Shown here in pieces: positions 1-8,770 of a DNA stretch of 39,432 nucleotides. Each line of letters opens with the position of its first letter. Within the stretch, counting starts at the first letter, position 1. The translations under genes and the position numbers were made by a program. Below the pieces are notes generated by a model that was not told the DNA's origin, did no database searches, and saw nothing but the letters and a program-made list of their open reading frames with translations. The stretch is from Chloroflexota bacterium (GTDB taxonomy: Bacteria; Chloroflexota; Dehalococcoidia; JACVQG01). The stretch lies in assembly GCA_016210545.1 (NCBI GenBank), contig JACQTY010000059.1, positions 1 through 39,432 of the forward strand, given 5' to 3'.

Positions 1-269
1 CCCCGAAATCCCCCTGTGTCCAGCAACCCAGGATATGGGTAAGGGTCAGTTTCGCAAAGGGGGACGAAAGGGGGATTTTCCTGTTACACATACAGCAGTG
101 GGGAAATCCCTCTCAGTCTCCCCTTCGGCAAGCTCATCCCGATTCATCGGGATTCTCCAAAGGGAGAGGTCATAGTGGCCTCTCCAAGACAGTTGCTGCA
201 CCAATTTGGTGAAAAAGATGCTGCTTTGCCAAGATTCAACGGATAGTGGATTTTGCCCCAGATAGCAAT
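1..269. other. non-coding leader region with palindromic repeats
   Basis: I see no credible gene here. The stretch holds fragments of common dispersed palindromes: a C-run/G-run pair around 8-82 with AAAGGGGG cores, and a hairpin around 127-160 built on CCCGATTCATCGGG. Similar AAATCCCCC/AAAGGGGG pieces recur near 18165-18200 and 36555-36630, so this is probably a dispersed repeat rather than a local regulatory site. Confidence 0.5.
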
Positions 270-298
270 TTGACAGTCCGCATGCTGATTGCTAATAT
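270..298 (+). promoter_or_regulatory. sigma-70-type promoter for the PAS kinase gene
   Basis: A perfect -35 hexamer TTGACA (270-275) is followed after 17 bp by TAATAT (293-298). Transcription would start near 305 and run through a leader of about 240 nt that contains a palindromic repeat before the kinase start at 548. This is the best promoter visible upstream of the signalling island. Confidence 0.7.
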
Positions 299-442
299 TA
301 ATCAATTATTGCTGGACACGCGCCGCCAGCAGACCTGACCATGTACGTCGGACTTCAGGGTACCCGTTCTCCTGCTAAACCTGTCCGGGTCCGGGAGTCG
401 CCAGCTTAGACGCGGGCAGGTCGTAACCGCACGAAGGATTTC

Positions 443-513
443 GTAGGGGCACGATGCATCGTGCCCGGCTTTACCCGTTCGGGCACGATCCCGATACATC
501 GGGATGCCCCTAC
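443..513. repeat. GTAGGGGC/GCCCCTAC-bounded palindromic repeat
   Basis: The element begins GTAGGGGC (443-450) and ends GCCCCTAC (506-513), a perfect 8-bp terminal inverted repeat. Two small palindromes lie inside: CACGATGCATCGTG, and CCCGAT/ATCGGG around ACATC. Related elements occur at 25329, 30680, 33514 and 35244. It lies in the leader of the PAS kinase gene and keeps that frame open upstream, which makes a false start at 461. Confidence 0.7.
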
Positions 514-547
514 GAGGACCAAAACAGGACGGAGGACGGGACCACTA

Positions 548-3500
548 ATGAAAACCAAGCTCTTTGACAACACCCTCGTCGGCACCCCCACGGAAGCGGT
601 CGATTTCATCACCAACATCCTCGAGTCGTCCACTCAATACTCCATCATCGGCAAGGACCTCAACGGCAAGATCGTTCTGTGGAACGAAGGGGCTCGGCTC
701 CTGTACGGCTACGCCCCCGAAGAGGTCATAGGCAAGGCCAGCTCGGAGATCCTGCACACTCCGGAAGACATTGCCTCCGGCAAGCCGCGAAAAATGATGC
801 AAGAAGCATTACGCGACGGGAAGTGGGAAGGCACGCTGGCCCGGGTCCGCAAGGACGGCAGCAAATTTACGGCCAGGGTGGTCTTAACCCCGCGGCGCGA
901 CAACAAAGGCGTACCTATCGGTTTTCTGCTCATGTCCAAGGACATCGCCGAAGAGATCCGCCTTGCCGTGGAGCTCAAGAAGAGCAAGCTGTTCGACACC
1001 ACCATTGTGGGCACCGCCCAGGAAGCAGTCGACTTCATTACCAATATCCTCGAGTCCTCCACTGAATACTCGGTCATCGGCAAAGACCTGGAAGGCAAGA
1101 TCGTTCTGTGGAACGAGGGGGCCCGGCTCCTGTATGGCTATGCCCCGGAGGAGGTGGTGGGGCGGGCCAATTCGGAGATACTGCATACCTCGGAAGACAT
1201 TGCCGCGGGCAGGCCCAAGGAACTGCTGGCCCACGCTCTGCGCGAGGGCAAGTGGGAAGGCACGCTGGTCCGGGTCCGCAAGAACAGCAACCGTTTCACA
1301 GCCCGGGTCGTTATTACCCCCCGGCGCGATTCCACCGGGCGACCCATCGGTTTCCTGCTCATCTCCAAAGACATCACCGACGAGATCCGCCTTACCGAGG
1401 AACTCAAGGCCACTCAGTTCTATACCCGCTCCCTTATCGAGTCCAATATCGACGCCCTTATGACGACAGACCCGGTGGGCATCATCACCGACGTCAACCG
1501 GCAAATGGAAGAGCTGACCGGCTGCTCCAGACAGGAGCTCATTGGCTCTCAGTTCAAGAAATACTTCACCGACCCGCAGAGGGCGGAGGAGGGCATCAAG
1601 CTGGTGTTGCACGAGGGACGGGTTACCAACTACGAGCTCACCGCCCGTTCCAAGAACGGGCGCATGACCGTTGTATCGTACAACGCCTCCACGTTCCGGG
1701 ACTCGAAGGGCCAACTCCAGGGCGTTTTTGCCGCAGCCCGCGAGATCACCGAGCACAAACGTCTCGAGTCGCAACTCCGGGACTCCCAGGCGTATAACCG
1801 GGGACTGATCGAGGCCTCAGTAGACGGCCTGATCACGGTGGACCCGGCGGGAACGATCACCGACGTGAACGAGCAGATGTGCCGGATGTCGGGCTTCCCC
1901 AGAGAGGAGCTTACCGGCAGCCCGTTTGCCGACTACTTCGTCGATGCCGACCGCGCTATGGCCGGCGTGCGAGAGACGCTGGACAAGGGGATTGTGAAGG
2001 ACTACGTCCTCACCCTCACTACCCGGGACAAGCGCTCATTCAAGGTTTCGTTCAACGCCTCAGTGTTCCGGGACCCGGCGGGCGGCGTAAAAGGAATCTT
2101 CGCCAGCGCCCGTGACATTACGCAACAGGCGCTGCTGCAATCGGAGCTAGCCGCGGAGCGGACATACAACCGGGGTCTCATCGAGGCCTCGGTGGACGGC
2201 CTCATTACCGTGGACCCGTTGCTGGTCATTACCGACGTCAACGAAACGATGTGCCGGATGTCCGGCTATACGCGAAAAGACCTCATCCAATCGCCGTTCC
2301 AGCAGTATTTCACGGACCCGAAGCGGGCAGCCGAAGGGGTGCGCCTGACGCTGGACCAGGGAACGGTCACCAACTACGAGCTGGTGCTACGGACCAAAGA
2401 CGCTCGGGAACGCAAGGTGTCCTTTAACGCCGCTACGTTCAAAGACCAGGAGGGCGTCACCCGCGGCATCTTTGCCTCGGCCCGCGACATCACGGAGCAA
2501 GCGCGCCTCCAGGACCAACTGGCCGATGAGCGGGCATATAACCGGGGACTGATCGAAGCCTCGGTGGACGGCCTGGTGACCGTGGACGAGACCATGAAGG
2601 TCACCGACGTAAACGATACCATGTGCCGCATGGTGGGCCGGCCCCGCAACCAGCTTATAAACTCCCTGTTCCCCCGCTATTTCACCGACCCCGCCCGGGC
2701 GGAGGAAGGCGTGCACCTCACCTTCAAAGAGGGCGCCGTCACCAACTACGTTTTGACCATGCAGGCTGCCGATGGCCGGGTGCTACCGGTATCCTTCAAC
2801 GCCGCGGTGTTCAAGGATACCCAGGGGCTGGTCCGGGGCATCTTCGCCTCGGCCCGCGACATCACATCGCAGCAACAACTGGAGATGCAGCTCCAGGCAT
2901 CCCAGGCGTACACCCGCTCTTTGATCGAGTCAAACATCGATGCCCTGATGACCACCGACTCCCTGGGCAGGATCACCGATGTGAACCGGCAAATGGAGGC
3001 GCTCACCGGCTGGTCCCGGCAAGAGCTGATAGGGTCGCAGTTCAAAGACCACTTTACCGACTCGGCGCGAGCCGAGGAGGGCATCCGCCTGGTGCTGAGG
3101 GAGGGACGGGTCACCAACTACGAGCTCACGGCCCGTTCCAAGACCGGCCGGGTCACCGTCGTCTCCTACAACGCAGTCACCTTTGCCGATACCACGGGTA
3201 AGCTGCAAGGTGTGTTTGCGGCAGCCCGGGATGTCACCGAGCAGAAGCGGCTGGAGGAGCAACTGCGAGAGCAGCAGATCTATCTGCGGGGCCTCATCGA
3301 GTCTTCGGTGGACGGGCTGGTCACAGTGGACCCCGCCGGCACCATCACCGACGTCAACGACCGGTTGTGCCAGATGACCGGCTACTCCCGGGCTGAGCTC
3401 GTCGGAACGCCCTTCGCTGACTATTTCACCGATCCCAGCCTGGCCCGGGCTGGCGTCGCCCGCACCCTGGAGAAGGGCGTGGTCACAGAGTACGGCCTAA

Positions 3501-5470
3501 CCCTTATCGCCCGGTCACGGCGCCTGCTCCAGGTATCATTCAACGCCTCGGTGTTCAAAGACCCCGCCGGAGGCATCCGCGGCATCTTCGCCTCCGCCCG
3601 CGACGTTACCGACCGCTTCCGCCTGGAAGAGCAGCTCCGGGAGCAACAGACCTATCTCCGGGGTCTCATCGAGTCCTCGGTAGACGGGCTGATCACCGTT
3701 GACCCTGAAGGTTTCATCACCGATGTCAACGAGCAGATGTGCCGCATGACCGGCTATGACCGCGCCGAGTTGATAGGCTCCCAATTCAAGAGGTACTTTA
3801 CGGAGCCTGACCGGGCGGACCTGGGCGTTAAACGCACCCTGGCCGATGGCATTGTGACCAACTACCAGCTCGTGCTCAAGTCCAAGGGAGGGCGCAAAGC
3901 CACGGTGTCATTCAACGCATCGATATTCCGCGGCGGTGAGAACCGGGTCCAGGGTATCTTCGCCTCGGCCCGCGACATCTCCGAGCAGTCGCGGCTCCAG
4001 ACCCAGTTGGCGGAGCAGGAAGCATACAACCGGTCCCTGATCGAGGCTTCCGCCGACGCCCTCTTCGCCATCGCCCCGGACGGCATTATCACCGACGTGA
4101 ACGAGGAGGCCACCCGGCTCACCGGCTTTACCCGCAAGCATCTGATCAGCTCCCGTTTTTCCGCCTACTTTACCGACCCGGAGCGGGCCCGCCTGGGGGT
4201 GGAGCAGGCATTCAAAGAAAGCCGCGTCATCGGCTATGAACTCGTGCTGGTGACCCGCCACGGCCGTCGGATTGTGGTGAGCTTCAACGCCGGCATCTTC
4301 ACCAACGCTGCCGGAGTCCCTCTGGGCATCCTGGCAGCCGCCCGCGACATCGTTGCCCAGAAACAAATGGAAGGACAGCTCCGGGACCAGCAGGCGTACA
4401 CCCGCTCGCTGATCGAGGCCAATATCGATGCGCTGATGACCACAGACCCCGTCGGCGTGATCAGCGACGTGAACCGGCAGATGGAGGCGCTGACCGGGTA
4501 CTCCCGCCAGGAGCTTATCGGGGCGCCGTTCAAGGACTTCTTCACCGAGGCCGACAAGGCGGAGGAGGGTATACGGCGGGTGCTGAAAGAGGGGACGGTC
4601 ACCAACTATGAACTCACCGCCCGTTCCAAGCAAGGGCAAGAGACGGTGGTTTCTTACAACGCATCCACGTTCTACGATCGCGATGGCAAACTCCAGGGTG
4701 TCTTCGCTGCCGCTCGAGACGTGACCGAGCGCAAACGGTTTGAGCAGACGCTGCAGGAGAAGAACGTCGAGCTGGAAAACGCCAGCCTGGCCAAGGACCG
4801 CTTCCTGGCCAGCATGTCCCATGAGCTACGCACGCCCTTGAACGCGATCATCGGTTTTACCGGCACCCTTCTCATGAAACTTCCCGGCCCACTGACAGGG
4901 GACCAGGAAAAACAGCTCCGCACCGTACAGTCCAGCGCCAAGCATCAACTGTCCCTCATAAATGACCTGCTGGACCTGGCAAAGATCGAGTCCGGTAAAC
5001 TGGAGGTATCTGTCGAGGAAGTGAAGGCCCAGGAGGTGCTGCGTGAGGTAGCCGAGGTCCTGGGGCCCATGGCGGAGCAAAAGGGCCTGAGCTTCGAACT
5101 GGACCTGCCGCAGCGGGACGTTGTCCTGTCTACAGACCGGCGCTCCCTGCACCAGATCCTCTCCAACCTTACCAATAACGCTATCAAGTTCACGGACCAT
5201 GGCGGGGTCCGCCTCCAGGTCCGGTCCCGCCGGGACGGAGCGAAGCCCCTTACCGAGTTCAGGATAATTGACACCGGCATTGGTATATCTAAAGCTGACC
5301 AGACCAAGCTGTTCCAGCCCTTCGAGCGGGTGAAGAAGGGGCGCGGCGAAGGCACGGGACTGGGGCTGCACCTCAGTCAGAAACTTGCCTCTCTCCTCGG
5401 CGGCCACATTGAGGTGGAGACCGAGCCAGGCAAGGGGAGCACCTTCACGTTGATCATGGGGGGAAAATGA
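548..5470 (+). CDS. soluble hybrid sensor histidine kinase with eleven tandem PAS domains
   Basis: Cytosolic sensor kinase of 1640 residues with no membrane segment, HAMP domain or signal peptide. Two 143-residue PAS modules (about 1-290) are followed by nine PAS modules of exactly 124 residues each (291-1406). Then come a HisKA domain with an intact H-box SHELRTPLN (phospho-acceptor His1425) and an HATPase_c domain with its N box, DTGIGIS and a GTGLGL loop. ATG 548 is chosen over an in-frame ATG at 461 because the extra 29 codons are translated palindromic repeat and GGAGG lies at 531-535. The next gene, a twin-receiver protein, starts one base after the stop and is the obvious phosphotransfer partner. 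PAS domains bind haem, flavin or small ligands, or mediate dimerisation; no ligand can be assigned here. The kinase core is clearly paralogous to that of the gene at 14127. Confidence 0.93.
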   Translation: MKTKLFDNTLVGTPTEAVDFITNILESSTQYSIIGKDLNGKIVLWNEGARLLYGYAPEEVIGKASSEILHTPEDIASGKPRKMMQEALRDGKWEGTLARVRKDGSKFTARVVLTPRRDNKGVPIGFLLMSKDIAEEIRLAVELKKSKLFDTTIVGTAQEAVDFITNILESSTEYSVIGKDLEGKIVLWNEGARLLYGYAPEEVVGRANSEILHTSEDIAAGRPKELLAHALREGKWEGTLVRVRKNSNRFTARVVITPRRDSTGRPIGFLLISKDITDEIRLTEELKATQFYTRSLIESNIDALMTTDPVGIITDVNRQMEELTGCSRQELIGSQFKKYFTDPQRAEEGIKLVLHEGRVTNYELTARSKNGRMTVVSYNASTFRDSKGQLQGVFAAAREITEHKRLESQLRDSQAYNRGLIEASVDGLITVDPAGTITDVNEQMCRMSGFPREELTGSPFADYFVDADRAMAGVRETLDKGIVKDYVLTLTTRDKRSFKVSFNASVFRDPAGGVKGIFASARDITQQALLQSELAAERTYNRGLIEASVDGLITVDPLLVITDVNETMCRMSGYTRKDLIQSPFQQYFTDPKRAAEGVRLTLDQGTVTNYELVLRTKDARERKVSFNAATFKDQEGVTRGIFASARDITEQARLQDQLADERAYNRGLIEASVDGLVTVDETMKVTDVNDTMCRMVGRPRNQLINSLFPRYFTDPARAEEGVHLTFKEGAVTNYVLTMQAADGRVLPVSFNAAVFKDTQGLVRGIFASARDITSQQQLEMQLQASQAYTRSLIESNIDALMTTDSLGRITDVNRQMEALTGWSRQELIGSQFKDHFTDSARAEEGIRLVLREGRVTNYELTARSKTGRVTVVSYNAVTFADTTGKLQGVFAAARDVTEQKRLEEQLREQQIYLRGLIESSVDGLVTVDPAGTITDVNDRLCQMTGYSRAELVGTPFADYFTDPSLARAGVARTLEKGVVTEYGLTLIARSRRLLQVSFNASVFKDPAGGIRGIFASARDVTDRFRLEEQLREQQTYLRGLIESSVDGLITVDPEGFITDVNEQMCRMTGYDRAELIGSQFKRYFTEPDRADLGVKRTLADGIVTNYQLVLKSKGGRKATVSFNASIFRGGENRVQGIFASARDISEQSRLQTQLAEQEAYNRSLIEASADALFAIAPDGIITDVNEEATRLTGFTRKHLISSRFSAYFTDPERARLGVEQAFKESRVIGYELVLVTRHGRRIVVSFNAGIFTNAAGVPLGILAAARDIVAQKQMEGQLRDQQAYTRSLIEANIDALMTTDPVGVISDVNRQMEALTGYSRQELIGAPFKDFFTEADKAEEGIRRVLKEGTVTNYELTARSKQGQETVVSYNASTFYDRDGKLQGVFAAARDVTERKRFEQTLQEKNVELENASLAKDRFLASMSHELRTPLNAIIGFTGTLLMKLPGPLTGDQEKQLRTVQSSAKHQLSLINDLLDLAKIESGKLEVSVEEVKAQEVLREVAEVLGPMAEQKGLSFELDLPQRDVVLSTDRRSLHQILSNLTNNAIKFTDHGGVRLQVRSRRDGAKPLTEFRIIDTGIGISKADQTKLFQPFERVKKGRGEGTGLGLHLSQKLASLLGGHIEVETEPGKGSTFTLIMGGK
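1418..4765 (+). repeat. nine in-frame 372-bp PAS-coding tandem repeats
   Basis: The modules start at 1418, 1790, 2162, 2534, 2906, 3278, 3650, 4022 and 4394, so every unit is exactly 372 bp (124 codons) with no insertion or deletion. Each opens with a Y-x-R-x-L-I-E motif and contains I-x-D-V-N. Units 1, 5 and 9 form one subtype (NIDALMTTD, ELTARSK, VVSYNA). The units between belong to a second subtype (most with VDGL-T/V-TVD and VSFNA). Confidence 0.93.
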
Positions 5471-5471
5471 C

Positions 5472-6308
5472 GTGGCCCGTGTCCTGATGATAGAGGACAA
5501 CATTGAGAATCTGGACTTGATGAGCTACCTGCTGCTAGCCTGGGGCCACACCCCCATCCCGGCGCAGACGGGGCATGAAGGCATTGAGATGGCGCATAAG
5601 GAGACGCCCGACCTCATCCTTTGCGATATCCTGTTGCCTGACTACGACGGATACCAACTGGCAAGAACCCTGAAGAAGGACCCCCCGCTGCACAACACGC
5701 CGGTGGTGGCGGTGACGGCCCTGGCTATGGTGGGAGACCGGGAAAAAGTCTTGAAGTCGGGCTTCGATGGTTACATCCCCAAGCCCATAAACCCCGAAAC
5801 ATTCATAGCTCAAGTCGAAACGTTTTTGAGCGCCAGTCAGCGAGGCGGTCGCCGGGAGCAGGCGCCGGTGTTCACGGGTGGAGTGGTCCCAACCGCCGGG
5901 CCCCCGTCGCGAAACGTGACTATTCTTGTCGTCGATAACGCTGCGGTAAACCTCGCACTGGCCCGCGACACCCTGGAACCCGCCGGATTCCGCGTCATCA
6001 CCGCGCAGGACCCTGACCAGGCGCTGAAGCTGGCCCACGAGTCTCCGCCGGACTTGATCCTCTCCGACGTTCATATGCCGGGGTATGAGCCGCTGGCCTT
6101 TCTCAAGGCCGTCAAGTCTACCCCCAGGCTGCAGTCCATACCCTTTGTCTTCATCTCGGGCACGTCGGGCGTAAATGGCGTTCGCCAGCAAGCCCTGGCC
6201 CTGGGCGCGGCGGCGTTCATCCTGCGGCCGATTGAACCTCAAGCCCTGGTAGGCCAGCTTGAGCAGTACCTTGGAAAAGAGAAGGCGCAGGAGGGGGAGC
6301 CGCAATGA
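5472..6308 (+). CDS. twin-receiver (REC-REC) response regulator without output domain
   Basis: Protein of 278 residues with two CheY-like receiver domains and nothing after them. REC1 (about 3-118) has the acidic pair E8/D9, phospho-acceptor D52 (CDILLPD), T82 and K104 (IPKP), so it should accept phosphate. REC2 (about 148-267) keeps D199 (SDVHMP) but has D155-N156 in place of an acidic pair and Arg252 where the invariant Lys is expected (ILRP), so it may be a weak or pseudo-receiver. The start is GTG 5472, one base after the kinase stop, with a G-run Shine-Dalgarno inside the kinase's last codons. The stop overlaps the next ATG (ATGA). It is probably a phospho-relay or sink for the upstream kinase, acting through protein contacts. 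No DNA-binding or enzymatic output is visible. Confidence 0.85.
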   Translation: MARVLMIEDNIENLDLMSYLLLAWGHTPIPAQTGHEGIEMAHKETPDLILCDILLPDYDGYQLARTLKKDPPLHNTPVVAVTALAMVGDREKVLKSGFDGYIPKPINPETFIAQVETFLSASQRGGRREQAPVFTGGVVPTAGPPSRNVTILVVDNAAVNLALARDTLEPAGFRVITAQDPDQALKLAHESPPDLILSDVHMPGYEPLAFLKAVKSTPRLQSIPFVFISGTSGVNGVRQQALALGAAAFILRPIEPQALVGQLEQYLGKEKAQEGEPQ

Positions 6309-7039
6309 AGACCTCTCCCCCTGGCCCCCTCTCCGACACGGAGAGGGGGAACTCCCATTCCCACCTTGGGAAGGGGTGGGGGATTAGGTCGTTGAAGACC
6401 TCTCCCTCTAACTCCCTCTCCGAAGCGGAGAGGGCGAACTCCCCTTCCCGTGTCGGGAAGGGGTCGGGGGTTAGGTCTTCCCCCATCTTCGGTCAGAGCG
6501 TAGGCCCCGCCGAACTTGTCCGTGCCAAGGAGTTGCGTCGTACCATGACGGCGGCTGAATGTCTTCTGTGGCGCGCTCTGCGCGCCAATCAACTGCGGGG
6601 CTATCACTTCCGCAGGCAGCAAATCATTGATGGCTTCATCGCCGATTTCTATTGCCACAGCGCGGCGCTGGTGATTGAGGTTGATGGCCCACCCCACCTG
6701 GCGCAGGCTGACTGCGACGCAGAACGTGACGCCATTATGACAACCCGCGGCCTCCAGGTTGTTCGCGTTACCAACGAGCAGGTCCTGAAGGATATGGAGG
6801 CGGTGTTGGCCCGGATTGAAGAGATGCTGATGACCTCTCCCTCTAACTCCCTCTCCGAGGCGGAGAGGGAGAACTCCCCTTCCCGTGTCGGGAAGGGGTC
6901 GGGGGTTAGGTCGCTGAAGACCTCTCCCCCTGCCCCCTCTCCGACACGGAGAGGGGGAACTCCCTTTCCCGTGTCGGGAAGGGCCCGGGGGTTAGGTAAG
7001 AGGAGAGATAGGCCCCTATGGCCAAGATCCTTATCGTAG
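6305..7039 (+). CDS. DUF559 (Vsr-like PD-(D/E)XK) nuclease-like protein with repeat-encoded ends
   Basis: The open frame is 244 codons, but only the centre (about residues 60-178) looks like a conserved domain. It matches DUF559, a small endonuclease-like fold related to Vsr: E-L-R-R-x-M-T-x-A-E, F-R-R-Q-Q, D114 in ADFYC, then E125-V-D127-G and a downstream His. Both flanks are two tandem 87-bp palindromic units translated in frame. The only in-frame ATGs near the front are 6305, which overlaps the previous stop as ATGA, and 6544, which would cut into the domain. The 3' end overlaps the next gene by 22 nt. DUF559 proteins are generally unassigned; the Vsr-like fold suggests DNA cleavage. The gene interrupts a run of signalling genes and has no evident tie to them, so it looks inserted. 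The true boundaries are uncertain. Confidence 0.72.
   Translation: MKTSPPGPLSDTERGNSHSHLGKGWGIRSLKTSPSNSLSEAERANSPSRVGKGSGVRSSPIFGQSVGPAELVRAKELRRTMTAAECLLWRALRANQLRGYHFRRQQIIDGFIADFYCHSAALVIEVDGPPHLAQADCDAERDAIMTTRGLQVVRVTNEQVLKDMEAVLARIEEMLMTSPSNSLSEAERENSPSRVGKGSGVRSLKTSPPAPSPTRRGGTPFPVSGRARGLGKRRDRPLWPRSLS
6307..6477 (+). repeat. two tandem 87-bp palindromic units upstream of DUF559
   Basis: Unit R1 starts at 6307 and R2 at 6394, an offset of 87 bp (29 codons) that keeps the frame. Each unit holds two palindromes, CTCTCCGA...CGGAGAG and CTTCCC...GGGAAGG, and ends in TTAGGTC. R2 is almost identical over about 80 bp to the unit at 6831. Confidence 0.88.
6831..6997 (+). repeat. two tandem 87-bp palindromic units downstream of DUF559
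   Basis: R3 (from 6831) matches R2 with only a couple of changes, and R4 (from 6916) matches R1 in subtype. The order around the gene is therefore R1-R2-gene-R2'-R1', with all units in the same orientation. The R3-R4 offset is again 87 bp. R4 lacks one G of a G pair present in R1, which changes the translated frame of its second half. Degenerate relatives occur near 25250 and 29277. Confidence 0.88.
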
Positions 7040-8724
7040 ATGATCGGCCCATCAACCGGCATTTTCTGGGATACGTGCTGGGTTTCGCCTCGCACACCGT
7101 CCTGGAAGCCGCCGACGGGGAAGAAGCGCTGGAGATCGCTCGAATTGCGCGCCCCGACCTCCTGATCGCCGACATCGTCATGGGGAACATGGATGGGATC
7201 CAACTGGCCCGGGAGATCCGGGGCGACCCCTCCATTGCCCGGATGCCCATCATCTTCTACACCGCCATGTACCGGGAGCGGGAGAGGCCCGCTATTCCGT
7301 CAGACTGTGGCGCCTGCGCGGTGCTGCCTAAACCATCCGACCCCAAAGAGATACTCAGTTTAGTGCAAAAGGTCCTCGGCTTACCGCCCTCGCCCCTGCC
7401 GCAGGCCCCCGGTGAAGCCCCCCGGCAGGCTGTGGCCGCAACGGACCTGCCAGCAGAAGTCAAGCGCGCCATGAGTGGACTGCGGCTGAGTACCGTGATC
7501 GAAGTGGGACTGGACCTGGCCGCACAAGCGGATCCGGCGCGGCTGGTGGAGAAGCTGTGCCGGGCAGCCAGAGACATTATCGGCGCCGGACTGGCGGTCG
7601 TTGCCGTCATCGATGAAGAAGGGCATTGGCCGGGCCATGTTGCGGCAGCCCCGGTCGGCGCCGTCTCTGGAGGGCACGTACCCGATCAGGCGGTATTGAC
7701 GGAGCTTATGGGCAGCACGCGGCCAAAGCGGCTTCGCGGCTTTCCCTCTCCGCAACAGGCATCAGGGACCCTTGCAGACAGCCCCCCGATCCAGAGTTTC
7801 CTCGGAGTTCCCATAGCCTCGGCGAAACGCGCCTACGGTGCGATGTATTTGTGTAACAAGCTCGATGCGGGCGAGTTTAGCGATGAAGATGAACGCATCG
7901 GGGTGACGCTGGCCAGCCAGTTGGCTCTGGCTTATGAGAACACCTTGCTTGCCTCCGAGATCCGCCGCAACGCGGAGCAGTTGAAGGAAGAGGTTGTCCG
8001 CCGCAGTCAGACGGAGCAAGAGCTGGAACGCCTGAACCGGGACCTGCTGGCAAACGTGCGGCAGCGCGAACACGCCGAACAAGAGGTACGGGAGGTATTA
8101 TTCCGCTCCATCGGCGTGCAGGAAGAGGAACGCCGTTCCATCTCCCGCGATCTGCACGACCAGACCGGGCAACTGCTGACCGGCCTGCGGATGTTGCTGG
8201 ACAGGATCAGCCGTTCGCCGGGGGAAGACAACGCCCCGGTCGTCGAGGAGGCCAAATGCATTGTCGCCGATCTGCTTGATGAGGTGCGCACTATGGCCTT
8301 TCAATTGCGGCCCAGCACGTTGGACGACCTGGGCCTCATCCCTACTTTGCTTCAACATTTCCAGCAGTATACCAAGCACACCCAGGTGCGGGTCGATTTC
8401 CACCATGAGGACCTGCCCGCGCGCCTCCCCGATAACATCAGCCTGGGCGCCTACCGCATTGTCCAGGAGGCGCTGACCAATATTGCCCGGCACGCCGGCG
8501 TTAAAAAGGCAATGGTGAGAGTTTGGGTCCGGGACAATCGCCTGTTCGTCCAGATAGCCGACAGCGGCAAGGGCTTTGAATTGTCGCCGGTGCTCGTCTC
8601 CAGCGGCATTAGCGGGATGCACGAACGAGCGCGTTTGTTGGGAGGGAAGCTAAGCGTGGCCTCCACACCAGACCGGGGCACCACCATCACCCTGGAGGCC
8701 CCGCTGCCGGAAAGCAGCGACTAA
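7018..8724 (+). CDS. REC-GAF-histidine kinase of the NarX/DegS (HisKA_3) type
   Basis: Cytosolic hybrid kinase of 568 residues. An N-terminal receiver (1-125) has D8/D9, phospho-acceptor D52 (ADIVM) and K105 (LPKP). A GAF domain follows (about 150-310), then a coiled-coil linker (about 315-360) rich in Glu and Arg. The HisKA_3 dimerisation domain has ISRDLHDQTGQ with phospho-acceptor His380. The HATPase_c domain has EALTN, DSGKGF and a GISGMHER loop. Kinases of this class normally phosphorylate LuxR/NarL-type regulators; none is encoded in the window, so its target is elsewhere or is a receiver in this cluster. Having REC at the front suggests it is itself driven by another kinase, such as the PAS kinase upstream. 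Start ATG 7018 follows AGGAG at 7001-7005, just outside repeat R4. Confidence 0.92.
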   Translation: MAKILIVDDRPINRHFLGYVLGFASHTVLEAADGEEALEIARIARPDLLIADIVMGNMDGIQLAREIRGDPSIARMPIIFYTAMYRERERPAIPSDCGACAVLPKPSDPKEILSLVQKVLGLPPSPLPQAPGEAPRQAVAATDLPAEVKRAMSGLRLSTVIEVGLDLAAQADPARLVEKLCRAARDIIGAGLAVVAVIDEEGHWPGHVAAAPVGAVSGGHVPDQAVLTELMGSTRPKRLRGFPSPQQASGTLADSPPIQSFLGVPIASAKRAYGAMYLCNKLDAGEFSDEDERIGVTLASQLALAYENTLLASEIRRNAEQLKEEVVRRSQTEQELERLNRDLLANVRQREHAEQEVREVLFRSIGVQEEERRSISRDLHDQTGQLLTGLRMLLDRISRSPGEDNAPVVEEAKCIVADLLDEVRTMAFQLRPSTLDDLGLIPTLLQHFQQYTKHTQVRVDFHHEDLPARLPDNISLGAYRIVQEALTNIARHAGVKKAMVRVWVRDNRLFVQIADSGKGFELSPVLVSSGISGMHERARLLGGKLSVASTPDRGTTITLEAPLPESSD

Positions 8725-8770
8725 TACGAACGCAATAACACGAGAGGAATCGCTAACGAGGAAACCTATC

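Noticed and set aside
461-547. Upstream in-frame start for the PAS kinase
   Set aside because: The 29 codons are translated palindromic repeat, and a Shine-Dalgarno lies before ATG 548. The extensions at 8921 and 22833 were rejected for similar reasons, and the start at 14058 because it lies inside the upstream gene and has no ribosome site.
884-1774. 296-codon minus-strand ORF, one of several long antisense frames in the PAS gene
   Set aside because: It mirrors the strongly coding plus strand of a GC-rich repeat gene and has low-complexity, repeat-driven sequence.
1418-4765. CRISPR-like or satellite array
   Set aside because: The repeats are 372-bp coding units in frame with PAS motifs; there are no spacers.
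6217-6697. Minus-strand ORFs with repeated Pro/Arg/Gly-rich sequence near the DUF559 gene
   Set aside because: They are translations of the 87-bp palindromic units; the plus strand carries the conserved nuclease motif.
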